This document shows positions 1 through 8,622 of a stretch of 64,000 nt of DNA, one piece after another. The number at the start of each line of letters is the position of its first letter. Position 1 is the first letter of the stretch. Below the pieces are notes generated by a model. It did not search any database and was not told where the DNA came from. It saw nothing but the letters and a program-made list of their open reading frames with translations. The position numbers were made by a program, and so were the translations under genes. Origin of the DNA: Myxococcales bacterium (GTDB lineage: Bacteria > Myxococcota_A > Polyangia > Polyangiales > Polyangiaceae); contig CAHJWM010000004.1 of assembly GCA_903642325.1 (NCBI GenBank), forward strand, positions 62,001 through 126,000, written 5' to 3'.

Positions 1-419
1 GCGCAGCCCTCATCAAACAAGAGATGCTCGGCGTGTTGCAGCATGAGACGGTACACGTATATCAATTCGGCTCCGGCAACGCAGACGGCCACTACGGCTC
101 CAACGGCACCGGTGAGGGCATGGCTGACCTGGTGCGTACACGCACGGGTTACTATCAGCGAAACCGCTGGGTCAAAGGCGGCTCGTGGCACGATCCATAC
201 ACGACCTCCGGCTTCTTCTATTCATGGCTGACCGGGCCGTGCGCATTCCACAAGGAGAATTACCCGCAACACGACCTCAACCTGCCGTACAAGCTCGACG
301 AGGCGCTGAAGGGCACCAGCGGCGACGGCGCTTTCACCGCGGTAGACAAGCTACTTACGGCAACTTTCGGCAAGAACGCCGATGCCTTGTGGACCCAGTA
401 TCAGAGCACTGCGTTTTAG
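1..419 (+). CDS. Basic secretory protein family metalloprotein (5' truncated)
   Basis: The reading frame is open at the left window edge, so the N-terminus is missing; about 138 C-terminal residues are present. A zinc-type HETVH motif followed by VYQFG, then GEGMADLVR and a Trp-rich stretch with GFFYSWL, match the order seen in basic secretory proteins (BSP, PF04450), a predicted secreted metallopeptidase fold in plants and bacteria. The substrate is unknown and proteolysis is an inference from the motif. It precedes another secreted peptidase by about 100 bases on the same strand. Frame and motif are clear; the family call is from memory of conserved motifs. Confidence 0.75.
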   Translation, partial: AALIKQEMLGVLQHETVHVYQFGSGNADGHYGSNGTGEGMADLVRTRTGYYQRNRWVKGGSWHDPYTTSGFFYSWLTGPCAFHKENYPQHDLNLPYKLDEALKGTSGDGAFTAVDKLLTATFGKNADALWTQYQSTAF

Positions 420-522
420 AGTCGGATCGGACCGTGACTCCCGGAGGGCCAGGTGACGCTCACCCGGCCTTTCCCATTTCTCATCAGCGCGCACAAACGT
501 CACCGACCGGAGCACCCGAGCC

Positions 523-2196
523 TTGAACCGGAGTTGGAGGCGAAACGCACTATTGGCGGCGGCTGTACATGTTCTGGCGCCAGCCGCGCTGTGTTGTGGG
601 ACGTTGCTGTATAGTTGTGGAAACAGTACGCCCGCATCTGACTCCTCGCCGGCTGAGCCGCTGGAGCGTGCTCGGGTCCGTACGGATCGCGCTGGTGTCG
701 ACGCCATCCGCAGCGCCCTTGGCGGGCTCCCGAGCACCCGCATCGAGCAGAAGCCGAGTTCGCCACTTTTCACGCTGCACCTGACGCGCGCGGAGCTGAC
801 GCGCGCGTCACAAGCCATGCATTCAACACTGAACCGCTGCGGCGGCTTCATTCTGGACGGGTACGGCGGCGTCAAGACAGAGCCCCCCGCTCAGTTCCCA
901 GGTGCGTTCGTGCCGCCTCTGCCGCCACTTGACCAGGCGCGTTCTCTCTCGAGCCCATACGCTATCGACAATGGCGTCACCGTCGATGCGCTACTGAAAT
1001 CGTTGCAGGAGTCCAATCTGCTCTCGACGATTCAAGAGCTCGCCGCCATGCCAACACGGTTTCACGAGAGCGAGAGCGGGCTCCAAGCATCGCTTTGGAT
1101 GCGCGACCGTTTTCAAAAGCATGTGGGAGTGCGAACAGACGTCTCGGTCGAGCTCATCGACCACGTCAAGACGCCGCAGCAGTCGGTCTCGTTGACCATC
1201 CGCGGAGCGAGATATCCAGACGAGCTCGTGATCTTGGGCGGGCATCTAGATTCAATCAATATTCAAGGCGGCAACGCGCCGGGTGCCGATGACAATGCGT
1301 CGGGCATCGCCGTGCTCGATGAGGTCGCGCGCGTTGCCCTCGAGCTCGGTTATGTGCCGGACCGTACCGTCACTTTTTACGCTTACGCAGCGGAAGAAGT
1401 GGGCCTAATAGGCTCCTCGGAAATAGCGGCGGCTTTGGCGCGGAAGAAGACCAATGTCGTTGCCATTTTGCAACTGGACATGACCAATTATAGCGCCGCT
1501 GCCCAGCCCTATTTTGGCATCGTGACTGACTTCACGGACGACCGGCTGAATCAATTCGCTGAACAGCTGATTGACCAATACGTCGGCGTGCCGTGGAAGT
1601 TGACGCGCTGTGGTTACGCTTGCTCGGATCACGCGGCATGGAACCAAGCTGGGTTCCCCGTTCACTTCGTGCACGAGTCGACGACCAACGAGAGCAACAC
1701 CAAGATACACACCGCCGATGACACGCTCGCGCTCAGCCGCGGATCGGTCTCTCACAGCATGCACTTTGCCAAATACGCGGCGGCGTTCATGGCGGAGGCG
1801 GCCAAAGGTCAGCTTGGCTTTCGCCGTTGCGATCCGGCGAACACCTGCCTCAGCGGCGAGGAATGCCAGTTCGGTCACTGCGCGCCGTCCATCGCTGGTA
1901 GCGCCGGCACGAGCGGGCTCGCCGTGGGCGGCAGTACGGGAGGCCCTGGGTCACGCATCAGCGATACATCGGGCGCGCCCGGCATGTCTCCGGTTTCCGC
2001 TCAGGGTGGTGCATCGGGTGTCGCCGGCACGGCGCCCGTCCGAGACCTCGCAGCGAGTAGGAATGAAGCCGGCGGCGCCTGCGGAACGGCTCCTGGCGGC
2101 CGTCGATCGGCGTGGGCAGTAGCGTTAGGCCTGAGCGCTTTGGCAGCTCACCGTCGTCGTCGCCGCGGCGCTCGCAAAGTGCCAAACGGAACATGA
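523..2196 (+). CDS. M28 family metallopeptidase, lipoprotein-like, with MYXO-CTERM-like tail
   Basis: Predicted secreted zinc aminopeptidase of 557 residues. The TTG start is chosen because a basic, hydrophobic signal segment follows at once (about residues 5-32, ending LLYSC, a weak lipobox with Tyr at -2). The M28 metal-binding set is complete and in order: GGHLDS, GADDNASG (bridging Asp), AAEEVGL (catalytic and metal Glu), LQLDMTNY and KIHTADDT. A Cys-containing region and a Gly/Ser-rich linker follow, then residues 515-550 carry an invariant-type Cys, a short hydrophobic helix and an Arg cluster (HRRRRRG), as in MYXO-CTERM sorting signals of myxobacteria. Surface anchoring or processing is inferred. 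Confidence 0.9.
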   Translation: MNRSWRRNALLAAAVHVLAPAALCCGTLLYSCGNSTPASDSSPAEPLERARVRTDRAGVDAIRSALGGLPSTRIEQKPSSPLFTLHLTRAELTRASQAMHSTLNRCGGFILDGYGGVKTEPPAQFPGAFVPPLPPLDQARSLSSPYAIDNGVTVDALLKSLQESNLLSTIQELAAMPTRFHESESGLQASLWMRDRFQKHVGVRTDVSVELIDHVKTPQQSVSLTIRGARYPDELVILGGHLDSINIQGGNAPGADDNASGIAVLDEVARVALELGYVPDRTVTFYAYAAEEVGLIGSSEIAAALARKKTNVVAILQLDMTNYSAAAQPYFGIVTDFTDDRLNQFAEQLIDQYVGVPWKLTRCGYACSDHAAWNQAGFPVHFVHESTTNESNTKIHTADDTLALSRGSVSHSMHFAKYAAAFMAEAAKGQLGFRRCDPANTCLSGEECQFGHCAPSIAGSAGTSGLAVGGSTGGPGSRISDTSGAPGMSPVSAQGGASGVAGTAPVRDLAASRNEAGGACGTAPGGRRSAWAVALGLSALAAHRRRRRGARKVPNGT

Positions 2197-2345
2197 ATCC
2201 CTCGCGCCGAAGCAGAGGGCCGCAATTCTCGGGTAACTACGCAGCAAGGGCTCGTTGTGTTAGTCACCTACGTTTCGCCCGGATCCGAGGTCGCCCGGGT
2301 ATTTCTCGAGCTGTTGAAATGGCACGAATGCATTCAAGACCCACC

Positions 2346-3416
2346 ATGCGGCGCACCACGCTCCTACGCCAAGTCTGCGTCGTTTTTGGCGCCGTGCTCG
2401 TCATCTGCTGCCAGCACACGCGTCAGTCAACGCCCGGCAAAGGGTCGGCTGACCCTACCAGTGAAGATGTCGCGTGCATTGCCCCGTTCATCATTCGCGC
2501 GTGCGCAACGTCCGGCTGTCATGACGCCCTCACCAAGCAAAACGGTTTAGATCTTTCCAACGGCAAAGATATTTACGAAAGTATCGTCAATCGGAACGGG
2601 CTAGATCGGTGCAACAACGCATTACGTGTGCGCGTCGTGCCGGGCAGTCCGGAATCGAGTTACCTCATGGATAAGGTAACTGGCAAATTGGCGTGCGTCG
2701 GCATTTTTTCTCGTGCCATGCCACCTCCACCAGACGCGCCCCTCTCGTCTTCGGAGATCGCGGTGCTGCGCGAGTGGATAACGCGTGGCGCCTCACGGGA
2801 CTGCCGAGTGGGCGACTTCGGAGCGGGGGGCGCTGGTCCGACAGCCGGCGGGGGTAGCTCGGGAATGAGCTCTGGCGGTATGTCGGCATCGGGCAATGGC
2901 GGAGCCGGTTCTGGCGGCGACGCCGCAGACGCCTCGGCGCCGCTCGACGATCCCTTCGAGTGCACTCCCAATAAACCCTGCGAGCCTAATTCAATTTGTC
3001 TCTCCGGGGACTGCGCCTACACGGGCTCGTGCATCCCTCACTCGATGTTTTATCCGCAGTCGTCAGACGACCCGCAGACCTTCCTGCTGCATCCATGTCC
3101 GATGCAAATGGTGCCTTACTGCGACTGCAATGGAGTGACCTTCCAGGCGCGCGATACCTGCGCCGATCGGCCGTTCGTACATCGCGGTGCTTGCGGCGAC
3201 GGTTACAGTTGTGACAAGTATCGAGTCCACTGCGACACCCCTCGCCCGGCATGTCCAACGAGTCAAACGTCTGCCGTGGTCGATGGCTGCTTCGGTGCGT
3301 GCATTCCGGTGGGGCAATGCAGGTGCGAGTACAGTTTCAACTGCCCAGAAGGGTACACCTGTGATCTCACGACATCGAGCTGCGTGGTCGCACCTCCTGA
3401 TGGTGGTGCTCCGTAA
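2346..3416 (+). CDS. Cytochrome c-like, Cys-rich lipoprotein
   Basis: Predicted exported lipoprotein of 356 residues. ATG 2346 is chosen because MRRTTLL opens a signal peptide ending at VICC; in-frame ATGs at 2319 and 2328 are alternatives. Residues about 45-160 resemble the planctomycete-type cytochrome c domain common in myxobacterial lipoproteins: a haem-type CATSGCH (Cx4CH rather than Cx2CH), SPESSYLMDK and MPPPPDAPLSSSEIAVLREW. A Gly/Ser linker follows, then a C-terminal half with many Cys suggesting disulfide-rich repeats. Redox function is inferred; haem attachment to Cx4CH is not certain. One base separates it from the next gene, so the two are probably co-transcribed. Confidence 0.75.
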   Translation: MRRTTLLRQVCVVFGAVLVICCQHTRQSTPGKGSADPTSEDVACIAPFIIRACATSGCHDALTKQNGLDLSNGKDIYESIVNRNGLDRCNNALRVRVVPGSPESSYLMDKVTGKLACVGIFSRAMPPPPDAPLSSSEIAVLREWITRGASRDCRVGDFGAGGAGPTAGGGSSGMSSGGMSASGNGGAGSGGDAADASAPLDDPFECTPNKPCEPNSICLSGDCAYTGSCIPHSMFYPQSSDDPQTFLLHPCPMQMVPYCDCNGVTFQARDTCADRPFVHRGACGDGYSCDKYRVHCDTPRPACPTSQTSAVVDGCFGACIPVGQCRCEYSFNCPEGYTCDLTTSSCVVAPPDGGAP

Positions 3417-3417
3417 C

Positions 3418-4191
3418 ATGAAAACGCCAATCGATCTTCGCGCCGGTCTCTTGTTACTTTCGTTCGGTATCATCAGCGGTTGCGGCAACCCACTGGGGGA
3501 CGGAGCTTCCACAAGTGACAGCACGAACGGGCCGGCCACGGCTCACTTCAGCTTCTTTTATACGAGCCTCGCCGCCATGCGGCGCTTGTCGAAGAGCAAT
3601 GTGGGTTTCGGCGGTGACCTGCGGTTTGGCATGCCGACGGGAATCGAAGGCGCCGACAAGATATGCCAAACGATCGCGGAAGACGAAGGCTTCAACGGTC
3701 AAACCTGGCGCGCGTTTCTGAGCGCAACCACGGGTCCGGACGGCCGCGCCGTGCAAGCCATCGACCGGATCGGCGAAGGCCCTTGGTATGACCGGAATCT
3801 GCGTCTGATTGCGTCCGACATCGGCGGCCTCGTTGCTGAGCGTCCACGGGGTGATCCGGCAGTGGTCAACGACCTCCCGGACGAAAGCGGAAACGCAACC
3901 AGCTCGCTCGGCTCGACGTGGGATGCGATCACCGGCTCGAACAAGCTTGGCAGGATCTACTATCCGGATAACCCCGAGCATACTTGCAACAACTGGACAG
4001 ATAACACGCTCGAGAACGTGCAGGTGTTCTGCGGCCACGCTTGGCTCGTGGGCGGAGTGGATAATTGGATCGAGGCACATCCCGAACGCAGCTGTAAGCC
4101 CGGCGTAGATCTCAAATCGAATGGTGCAGGAGACGGCAGCAGTATCGGTTCGAGCGGGGGTTGGGGCGGCTTTTACTGTTTTGCTCGCTGA
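3418..4191 (+). CDS. DUF1554-like lipoprotein
   Basis: Lipoprotein of 257 residues; signal peptide with lipobox ISGC near residue 20. The start is the ATG one base after the upstream stop; longer in-frame extensions run inside the previous gene. From about residue 75 it carries the DUF1554 pattern: GADKICQTIAEDEGF, TWRAFLSATTG, AIDRIGEGPWYDRN and GLLA/GLVAERP-like text, then NNWTDNTLE and a Trp/Gly-rich end. Such domains are found in Leptospira and myxobacterial surface proteins and resemble the endostatin/C-lectin-like fold; ligand unknown. It sits between the cytochrome-like lipoprotein and a porin, suggesting an envelope operon. Confidence 0.8.
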   Translation: MKTPIDLRAGLLLLSFGIISGCGNPLGDGASTSDSTNGPATAHFSFFYTSLAAMRRLSKSNVGFGGDLRFGMPTGIEGADKICQTIAEDEGFNGQTWRAFLSATTGPDGRAVQAIDRIGEGPWYDRNLRLIASDIGGLVAERPRGDPAVVNDLPDESGNATSSLGSTWDAITGSNKLGRIYYPDNPEHTCNNWTDNTLENVQVFCGHAWLVGGVDNWIEAHPERSCKPGVDLKSNGAGDGSSIGSSGGWGGFYCFAR

Positions 4192-4194
4192 TCC

Positions 4195-5340
4195 ATGTTT
4201 TTGCTTCCGCTCGTGTTGGCGCATGAAAACGCTCAACCGGACGTGATCCGCGTCTCTCGCGCGCTCGTGCAAGCGCGGCTCGAACAAACCAGCGAACAGA
4301 CTTCGCCGGGGCTCGAGCGGCTCGTGCGAAACAACTATCCGAGCCCGTCACTGCAAGCGGACACCTTGCGCACTATCCGTGACACGGCTCGGGCGCGTGA
4401 TGGCATGCAACTCCGGCGCGCGTGGCTCGAAGTCGAAGCCAACCCGCTGCCCGATCTTCACGGCGAGCTCCGCTTGGACCTGGCACGATTGTTCCGAGAT
4501 GATCGAGCGCTAGCAGTGTTCGAGGTCGGGTTCGCTCAATATTCGTTTACTAAAGGACTCGCTTTGGCCGCCGGCCTCTTCGAGCTCCCGTTCTCGTTGT
4601 TCGAGCTGGTGCACGATCCTGAATTCGAGCTAGCCGAGAAGGGCCCAGCCCACGAGCTGCTTGAGCACCTGGGCTATGCGGGCAGCGACGTCGGAGTCAT
4701 GTTGACGGTCCGACCGGTGCCGCAACTGACCCTCTTGACCGCGGCCACGAGTGCGGGCGCAGTCGGCGCGCAGACATCAGCGAGCCCGGGTTTATTCGTG
4801 GGGCGTGTGGTTTTCGAACCGTGGGCAGGTTTCCGTGTCGGCGCCGGTGTGAGTAGCAGGCCGACGACCGTTCAGACGTGGTTCGAAGAATACCGCTTCC
4901 GGTACCAGGCGGCTGACAGCGGTACCGCCTACGCGGCGGACGCCACGTTGACCTCGGGTCGTTTGACTCTCCGAACCGAATTCATGGCCGGTCGTCGTAC
5001 CGACAATGACGTGGTGACACCGCTATTGCTGCGTCGCGGTGCCGCGCGCAACTTCGCCGCTGGTTGGGTCATGGCCTCATTCAGGCAGCAAGTCGGTCGC
5101 ACCTTCGTGACACCCGCGTTCCGTGCGGAGTACCTGGACGCGGATCGGGAGCATAGTCAGACTGGCGGGATCCTGTACTTCAGCGCGGGAATCAACTTCG
5201 ACTTCTCCGAGCGGTTTCGAGTGCTGTGGGATCTCTCGCAACACTATGTTCAGCCCGGAACACTCAATTGGAACTTCGACATCATCCGCTTCGATACCGA
5301 CTACCTCACCGGCGCGCTCCAGCTTCAGGTCAAGCTCTGA
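4195..5340 (+). CDS. Outer-membrane porin-like beta-barrel protein
   Basis: Protein of 381 residues starting 3 bases after the upstream gene. After a short N-terminal hydrophobic segment it has an N-terminal helical region and then alternating amphipathic strands typical of a porin (for example FEVGFAQYSFTKGLALAAG, FVGRVVFEPWAGFRVGAG and FRVLWDLSQHYVQPG), ending in QLQVKL rather than the usual aromatic residue. The overall look is of a phosphate-selective porin O/P type barrel. The substrate is not predictable. Context suggests it works with the preceding surface lipoproteins. Barrel assignment is by pattern only. Confidence 0.65.
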   Translation: MFLLPLVLAHENAQPDVIRVSRALVQARLEQTSEQTSPGLERLVRNNYPSPSLQADTLRTIRDTARARDGMQLRRAWLEVEANPLPDLHGELRLDLARLFRDDRALAVFEVGFAQYSFTKGLALAAGLFELPFSLFELVHDPEFELAEKGPAHELLEHLGYAGSDVGVMLTVRPVPQLTLLTAATSAGAVGAQTSASPGLFVGRVVFEPWAGFRVGAGVSSRPTTVQTWFEEYRFRYQAADSGTAYAADATLTSGRLTLRTEFMAGRRTDNDVVTPLLLRRGAARNFAAGWVMASFRQQVGRTFVTPAFRAEYLDADREHSQTGGILYFSAGINFDFSERFRVLWDLSQHYVQPGTLNWNFDIIRFDTDYLTGALQLQVKL

Positions 5341-5658
5341 CGCGCGGTGCGGCAGCGCAATCCCTCAACGTGAATCTGCGATGGTCAACGCCGCGCCCGA
5401 GCTGATCCTTTTAGCCGCCACGCGACCGGAGCGCGGCGGGTGGGCTTCGGCACTCAGAAATTCTTCTGTCATTGGTTGATGGTTCGACGACGCACTTGCG
5501 GAGTGCTGCTCGGATGTTTGCGCACAATGTAGCTGGGACACGGTCCCGGGCTGGAAAGATCTACGGATCTGCGTGTATCCACTTCGGGTTCGTCGCGACG
5601 TTTTTGCGTTTTCGTATCGCGGTGCGTATTGCTCGGAAGTGAGACAGACTGTCTTACG
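5341..5658. other. Intergenic region, no gene supported
   Basis: About 318 bases between the porin and the fibro-slime gene. A GC-rich imperfect hairpin at 5415-5439 (CCGC and CGCG arms around a 7-base loop, with a 2-base bulge) could end the upstream transcript, but it lacks a T-run. The rest probably holds the promoter of the fibro-slime gene; no convincing sigma-70 boxes were found. Confidence 0.4.
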
Positions 5659-6807
5659 ATGGATACAAACTTTGGTTGGCTTCGTTGGCAGCGGAGCGTT
5701 CTCGGAGGAAGCGTGCGGGCACGGCTTGGCCTTTCCAAGCGGCCTCGCCTGAGCAGAGCGTGTGCCAAGAGCTTCGCGCTGTTGGCAGGCTGTGTGGCGG
5801 CTCCGTTATTGGGCGGGCTGATGGGCTGCGGCGGTAACAGTGCGTCGGACTCGCAGGTTTCGGGGGTTAGCGGCTACCACGGTGGCACGCTCGCGGGCGG
5901 GTTCAACCTTCCGCCGGACGTCGGCACGAGCGGCGGGGCAAACGGCAGCGGAGGCAGCGGAGGCAGCGGTTCGCCGGCTCCCTACATGTTGCCGGTGGAC
6001 TTTACGAGGGGAGAGAAGGGCGGCTACAAACTAGGCGCTGCCATCAATCCAGCTTCCACTGGTTCGGCCGGGGCCACCGGCTCGGGCGGTGGGGTCGGGA
6101 GTGCCGGTTCTAGCAGTGTCAGCACCGGCTGCGGCACGCAGATCTTGGGCATCGTGCGCGACTTCAAGGGCGACAACGAGATGGGTGGCCATCCGGACTT
6201 CGAGCATTTCGCCGGCACCAGCCCTTCACTCGGCATCGTCAAGCCCGCCCTCGGCGCGGATCAGAAGCCGGTCTACGCAGGAAACGGTCCGATCTACGAT
6301 CCTTCGAATGGTCAGCAGACGACCGATCAGACGCATTTCGACCAATGGTACCGCGCCACGCCAAACGTGAATAAGCCGTTCGTCGTCTACTTTTACTTCG
6401 AACCGAATGGCGGCGTGCTCACCTTCCAAAGCACGGCCTTTTTTCCGCTCGACGGCGCAGGCTGGGGAAACACTCCCGGTAAACCTCACAATTTTGGGTT
6501 TACCACGGAGGTTCACACCCGATTCAATTACAAGGGCGGCGAGACTTTCGCGTTTACGGGGGACGACGACCTATGGGTGTTCATCAACCATAAGCTCGCG
6601 ATCGATCTGGGCGGGCTCCACCAGCAACAGAGCTCATCGATTTCGCTCGATCAGGAAGCGGCCAAGCTCGGCATCAGCGCGGGCAGCGGCTATGATCTCG
6701 ATCTGTTTCACGCCGAGCGTCATTCGAACGCATCGAACTTCCGCGTGGATACGAACCTCGAGTTCACGAACTGCGGCACGATCGTCGAGGAGCCACCGGT
6801 CAAGTAG
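5659..6807 (+). CDS. Fibro-slime domain lipoprotein
   Basis: Exported protein of 382 residues. ATG 5659 gives a long n-region before the hydrophobic segment ending GGLMGCGG (lipobox). GTG 5713, preceded by GGAGGA at 5704-5709, is a good alternative that gives a shorter leader. A Gly/Ser linker leads to the fibro-slime domain (TIGR02148, related to PA14): GIVRDFKGDN, HPDFEHF, PFVVYFYFEPN, FFPLDGAGWGN, HNFGFTTEVHTRFNY, FTGDDDLWVFINHKLAIDLGG and YDLDLFHAERH. This domain occurs in Fibrobacter and myxobacterial surface proteins thought to bind carbohydrates or act in adhesion. Role here inferred. Confidence 0.85.
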   Translation: MDTNFGWLRWQRSVLGGSVRARLGLSKRPRLSRACAKSFALLAGCVAAPLLGGLMGCGGNSASDSQVSGVSGYHGGTLAGGFNLPPDVGTSGGANGSGGSGGSGSPAPYMLPVDFTRGEKGGYKLGAAINPASTGSAGATGSGGGVGSAGSSSVSTGCGTQILGIVRDFKGDNEMGGHPDFEHFAGTSPSLGIVKPALGADQKPVYAGNGPIYDPSNGQQTTDQTHFDQWYRATPNVNKPFVVYFYFEPNGGVLTFQSTAFFPLDGAGWGNTPGKPHNFGFTTEVHTRFNYKGGETFAFTGDDDLWVFINHKLAIDLGGLHQQQSSSISLDQEAAKLGISAGSGYDLDLFHAERHSNASNFRVDTNLEFTNCGTIVEEPPVK

Positions 6808-6838
6808 CAGAGCGCGCCCAGCTGCGGTTCTGTCGATA

Positions 6839-6870
6839 CGCGCGAGCGCCCGGCCCGAGGCACTCGCGCG
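6839..6870. terminator. Convergent-gene hairpin
   Basis: Inverted repeat CGCGCGAG / CTCGCGCG (8 bp) with an inner GCC/GGC pairing, between the stop codons of the fibro-slime gene and the leftward response regulator. No T-run on either side, so it may stall polymerase or stabilise mRNA ends rather than act as a classical intrinsic terminator. Confidence 0.4.
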
Positions 6871-6879
6871 GGCGTCGCG

Positions 6880-7488
6880 TCAGTTGTTGCCGAATAGGTC
6901 CTGGATCTTCGAGTCCAGGGCGATGGCGATCTTGTACAAGCTCGAGATAGACGGGCTCGACTCGGCACGTTCGATCTGCGACAGGAGCGAGATGCTGAGG
7001 CCGGTGCGACGGCTCATCTGCTTGAGCGTGAGCTCCTTCTCCTTGCGCATGGTGCGTATCGTGTCGCCGATGATCTTGTGCAGCTGCTCCTCGGGCGTGC
7101 GCGCAAGACCCTTCTTCTTCATCACGCGCGCAAGCACTTCGCGGAATTCGTCGACGTTGAAGGGCTTCTTGATGTAGTCGACCGCGTCGAGCTTCATGGA
7201 CGCGACCGCGGAGTCTAGATTGGGATGGGCGGTGAAGATAATCACCGCGATGTCGCTGTCGACGGCGCGGATTTTTTTCAAAACCTCGATGCCGTCCATC
7301 TTGGGCATCATGAGATCGAGGATCATCACGTGGTAGTCGCCCTGACGAACCTCATCCTCGACGAGGGTCGGATCGCCGAGGGTTTTGACGATGAAACCGT
7401 CCTTCTCCAAAAGCGATTGCATGAAGTCGCAGATCGCTTTGTCATCGTCCACGATCAGGATCCGGACGCTCGGTACTTCGATGGGCAA
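6880..7488 (-). CDS. Response regulator with XRE-type HTH output
   Basis: Protein of 202 residues with a TTG start preceded by AGGAG at 6-base spacing. Residues 8-125 form a receiver domain: acidic DDD near 14-16, phospho-acceptor Asp58 in MILDLMMPKMDG, Thr in FTAHP and Lys in DYIKKPF. Residues about 137-200 form a Cro/C1-type helix-turn-helix (TLKQMSRRTGLSISLLSQIE and SPSISSLYKIAIALD). The pairing of REC with XRE is uncommon outside myxobacteria and relatives. No partner kinase lies next to it, so it is an orphan. DNA target unknown. Confidence 0.92.
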   Translation of the reverse strand: MPIEVPSVRILIVDDDKAICDFMQSLLEKDGFIVKTLGDPTLVEDEVRQGDYHVMILDLMMPKMDGIEVLKKIRAVDSDIAVIIFTAHPNLDSAVASMKLDAVDYIKKPFNVDEFREVLARVMKKKGLARTPEEQLHKIIGDTIRTMRKEKELTLKQMSRRTGLSISLLSQIERAESSPSISSLYKIAIALDSKIQDLFGNN

Positions 7489-7854
7489 GGCTCGCTCCTC
7501 TAGCTGTTCGCGGGGGGTTGCAGTGACACTACAATAGCAAGGTATTTACCACGTTACTAGATTTTTGTTTCTCGCAAATCCGGCCATTCTGAGCATATTT
7601 GGTTACGAATTTCAGATGGTTGCGCGAGACCACCAACCAGCCCGCGTGCGACGCTCCCTACGGGGGCAACGCACGTTTGGTCCGAGAGGGCTCATCGCGG
7701 GGTGGGCTCCGCGCTTCAGAAAGAGTGTTCGCGGTCGAGCTGGCGCAATCGAGCTCGGCGCGATGTCGCGGCTCTACGCGCGGCCCCCGTCGCTCATCAG
7801 AGCTGCGGTCGAACCGCGCGCAAACGCGTATCTGCCAGTCACGCAAGACCGGCG
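7489..7854. other. Intergenic region, no gene supported
   Basis: About 366 bases upstream of the leftward response regulator. The part at 7530-7615 is clearly more AT-rich than its surroundings and should hold that gene's promoter, but no strong boxes stand out. The remainder shows no start/SD combination or protein-like frame. Confidence 0.4.
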
Positions 7855-8448
7855 TCAGCTCGCGATAGTAAGAACCAGCGTTTGGCCTTTGTGCGGACCG
7901 CCTTCCGCGGCCAAGGTGTCGCCGTCGAATGTTGCAGTCGTGAGCGTAACCGTGATCGGCCCGGCGACGGCGCGCAGCGCCTTCCACGCGGCGGCGTCTG
8001 GCGTGTAGTGGTCAGTCGCAGTAAAGACGCGCAGTAGCTTGGCGTTGCTGGGCGTGCCGAACACGAGCAAATAAGCCATGCCCGTGAACCCCGCTGAGCC
8101 TGTGTCAGCGAAGCCCGCTGCGCCCGCCGCAGCGAAGGGCGGGTCCGTACGGTCGGCATGCCACGCGAACGGATAGGGCCGCCCCGCTGGCACAGTGGCG
8201 GTGCTGGTGGCGGTGGGGTCTGAGGCCGGCGCATCGAACACACCGCCCGCCCAGCCCCAATCGTCTGCCTCGACGCTCACTATCTGTTGCAACGCTAGCT
8301 CCGTCACGCCTCCCTGAAGCAGCACGTTAGCGGTCAGAGGATTGGTAGTCGTGTCCGAGTCGGAGCCTGAGGAACAGCCTGGCGCGCCGGCTAACGCGCC
8401 GCTCAGAGTGGCCAACAGTAGAGCTCGTTGCAGGCGGGAGGGGAACAT
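7855..8448 (-). CDS. Putative lipoprotein of unknown function
   Basis: Protein of 197 residues. The ATG at 8448 is chosen because MFPSRLQRALLLATLSG starts a signal peptide with lipobox GAPGC; an upstream in-frame extension to 8580 lacks signal character. The mature part has a Ser/Asp/Thr-rich spacer, then a small domain with Trp-rich WGWAGGVFDAP, the segment YPFAWHADRTDPPF and a C-terminal strand-rich half ending QTLVLTIAS. I do not recognise the family. It lies downstream of the SOD gene on the same strand, but a terminator separates them. Confidence 0.7.
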   Translation of the reverse strand: MFPSRLQRALLLATLSGALAGAPGCSSGSDSDTTTNPLTANVLLQGGVTELALQQIVSVEADDWGWAGGVFDAPASDPTATSTATVPAGRPYPFAWHADRTDPPFAAAGAAGFADTGSAGFTGMAYLLVFGTPSNAKLLRVFTATDHYTPDAAAWKALRAVAGPITVTLTTATFDGDTLAAEGGPHKGQTLVLTIAS

Positions 8449-8578
8449 CTTGACGCGCAAGCGTAGCGCGGGCCGCGCCGCGTGCGACTTAGTACGAGTC
8501 AGGCTTTGAATTGGCTCGGCAAGATCGACGGGCAGCCCATTTGCGGCGCGCGAGATTCTGGCGCGGAGCGACCGCGGC

Positions 8579-8610
8579 AAAAGCCCGGGGGCCGCCGACC
8601 CCCCCCCGGG
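8579..8610 (-). terminator. Intrinsic terminator downstream of sodC-like gene
   Basis: On the minus strand, 13 bases after the SOD stop codon, the 8-bp stem CCCGGGGG / CCCCCGGG (8584-8591 with 8603-8610) closes over an 11-base loop and is followed by C-TTTT (8579-8583). Position, stem and short T-run fit a rho-independent terminator. Confidence 0.55.
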
Positions 8611-8622
8611 ATCCCCCGGCTG

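Noticed and set aside
7489-7854. Possible degraded gene in the gap upstream of the XRE response regulator
   Set aside because: Frames are Arg-rich shadows with no conserved motif; only the AT-rich promoter-like part is credible.
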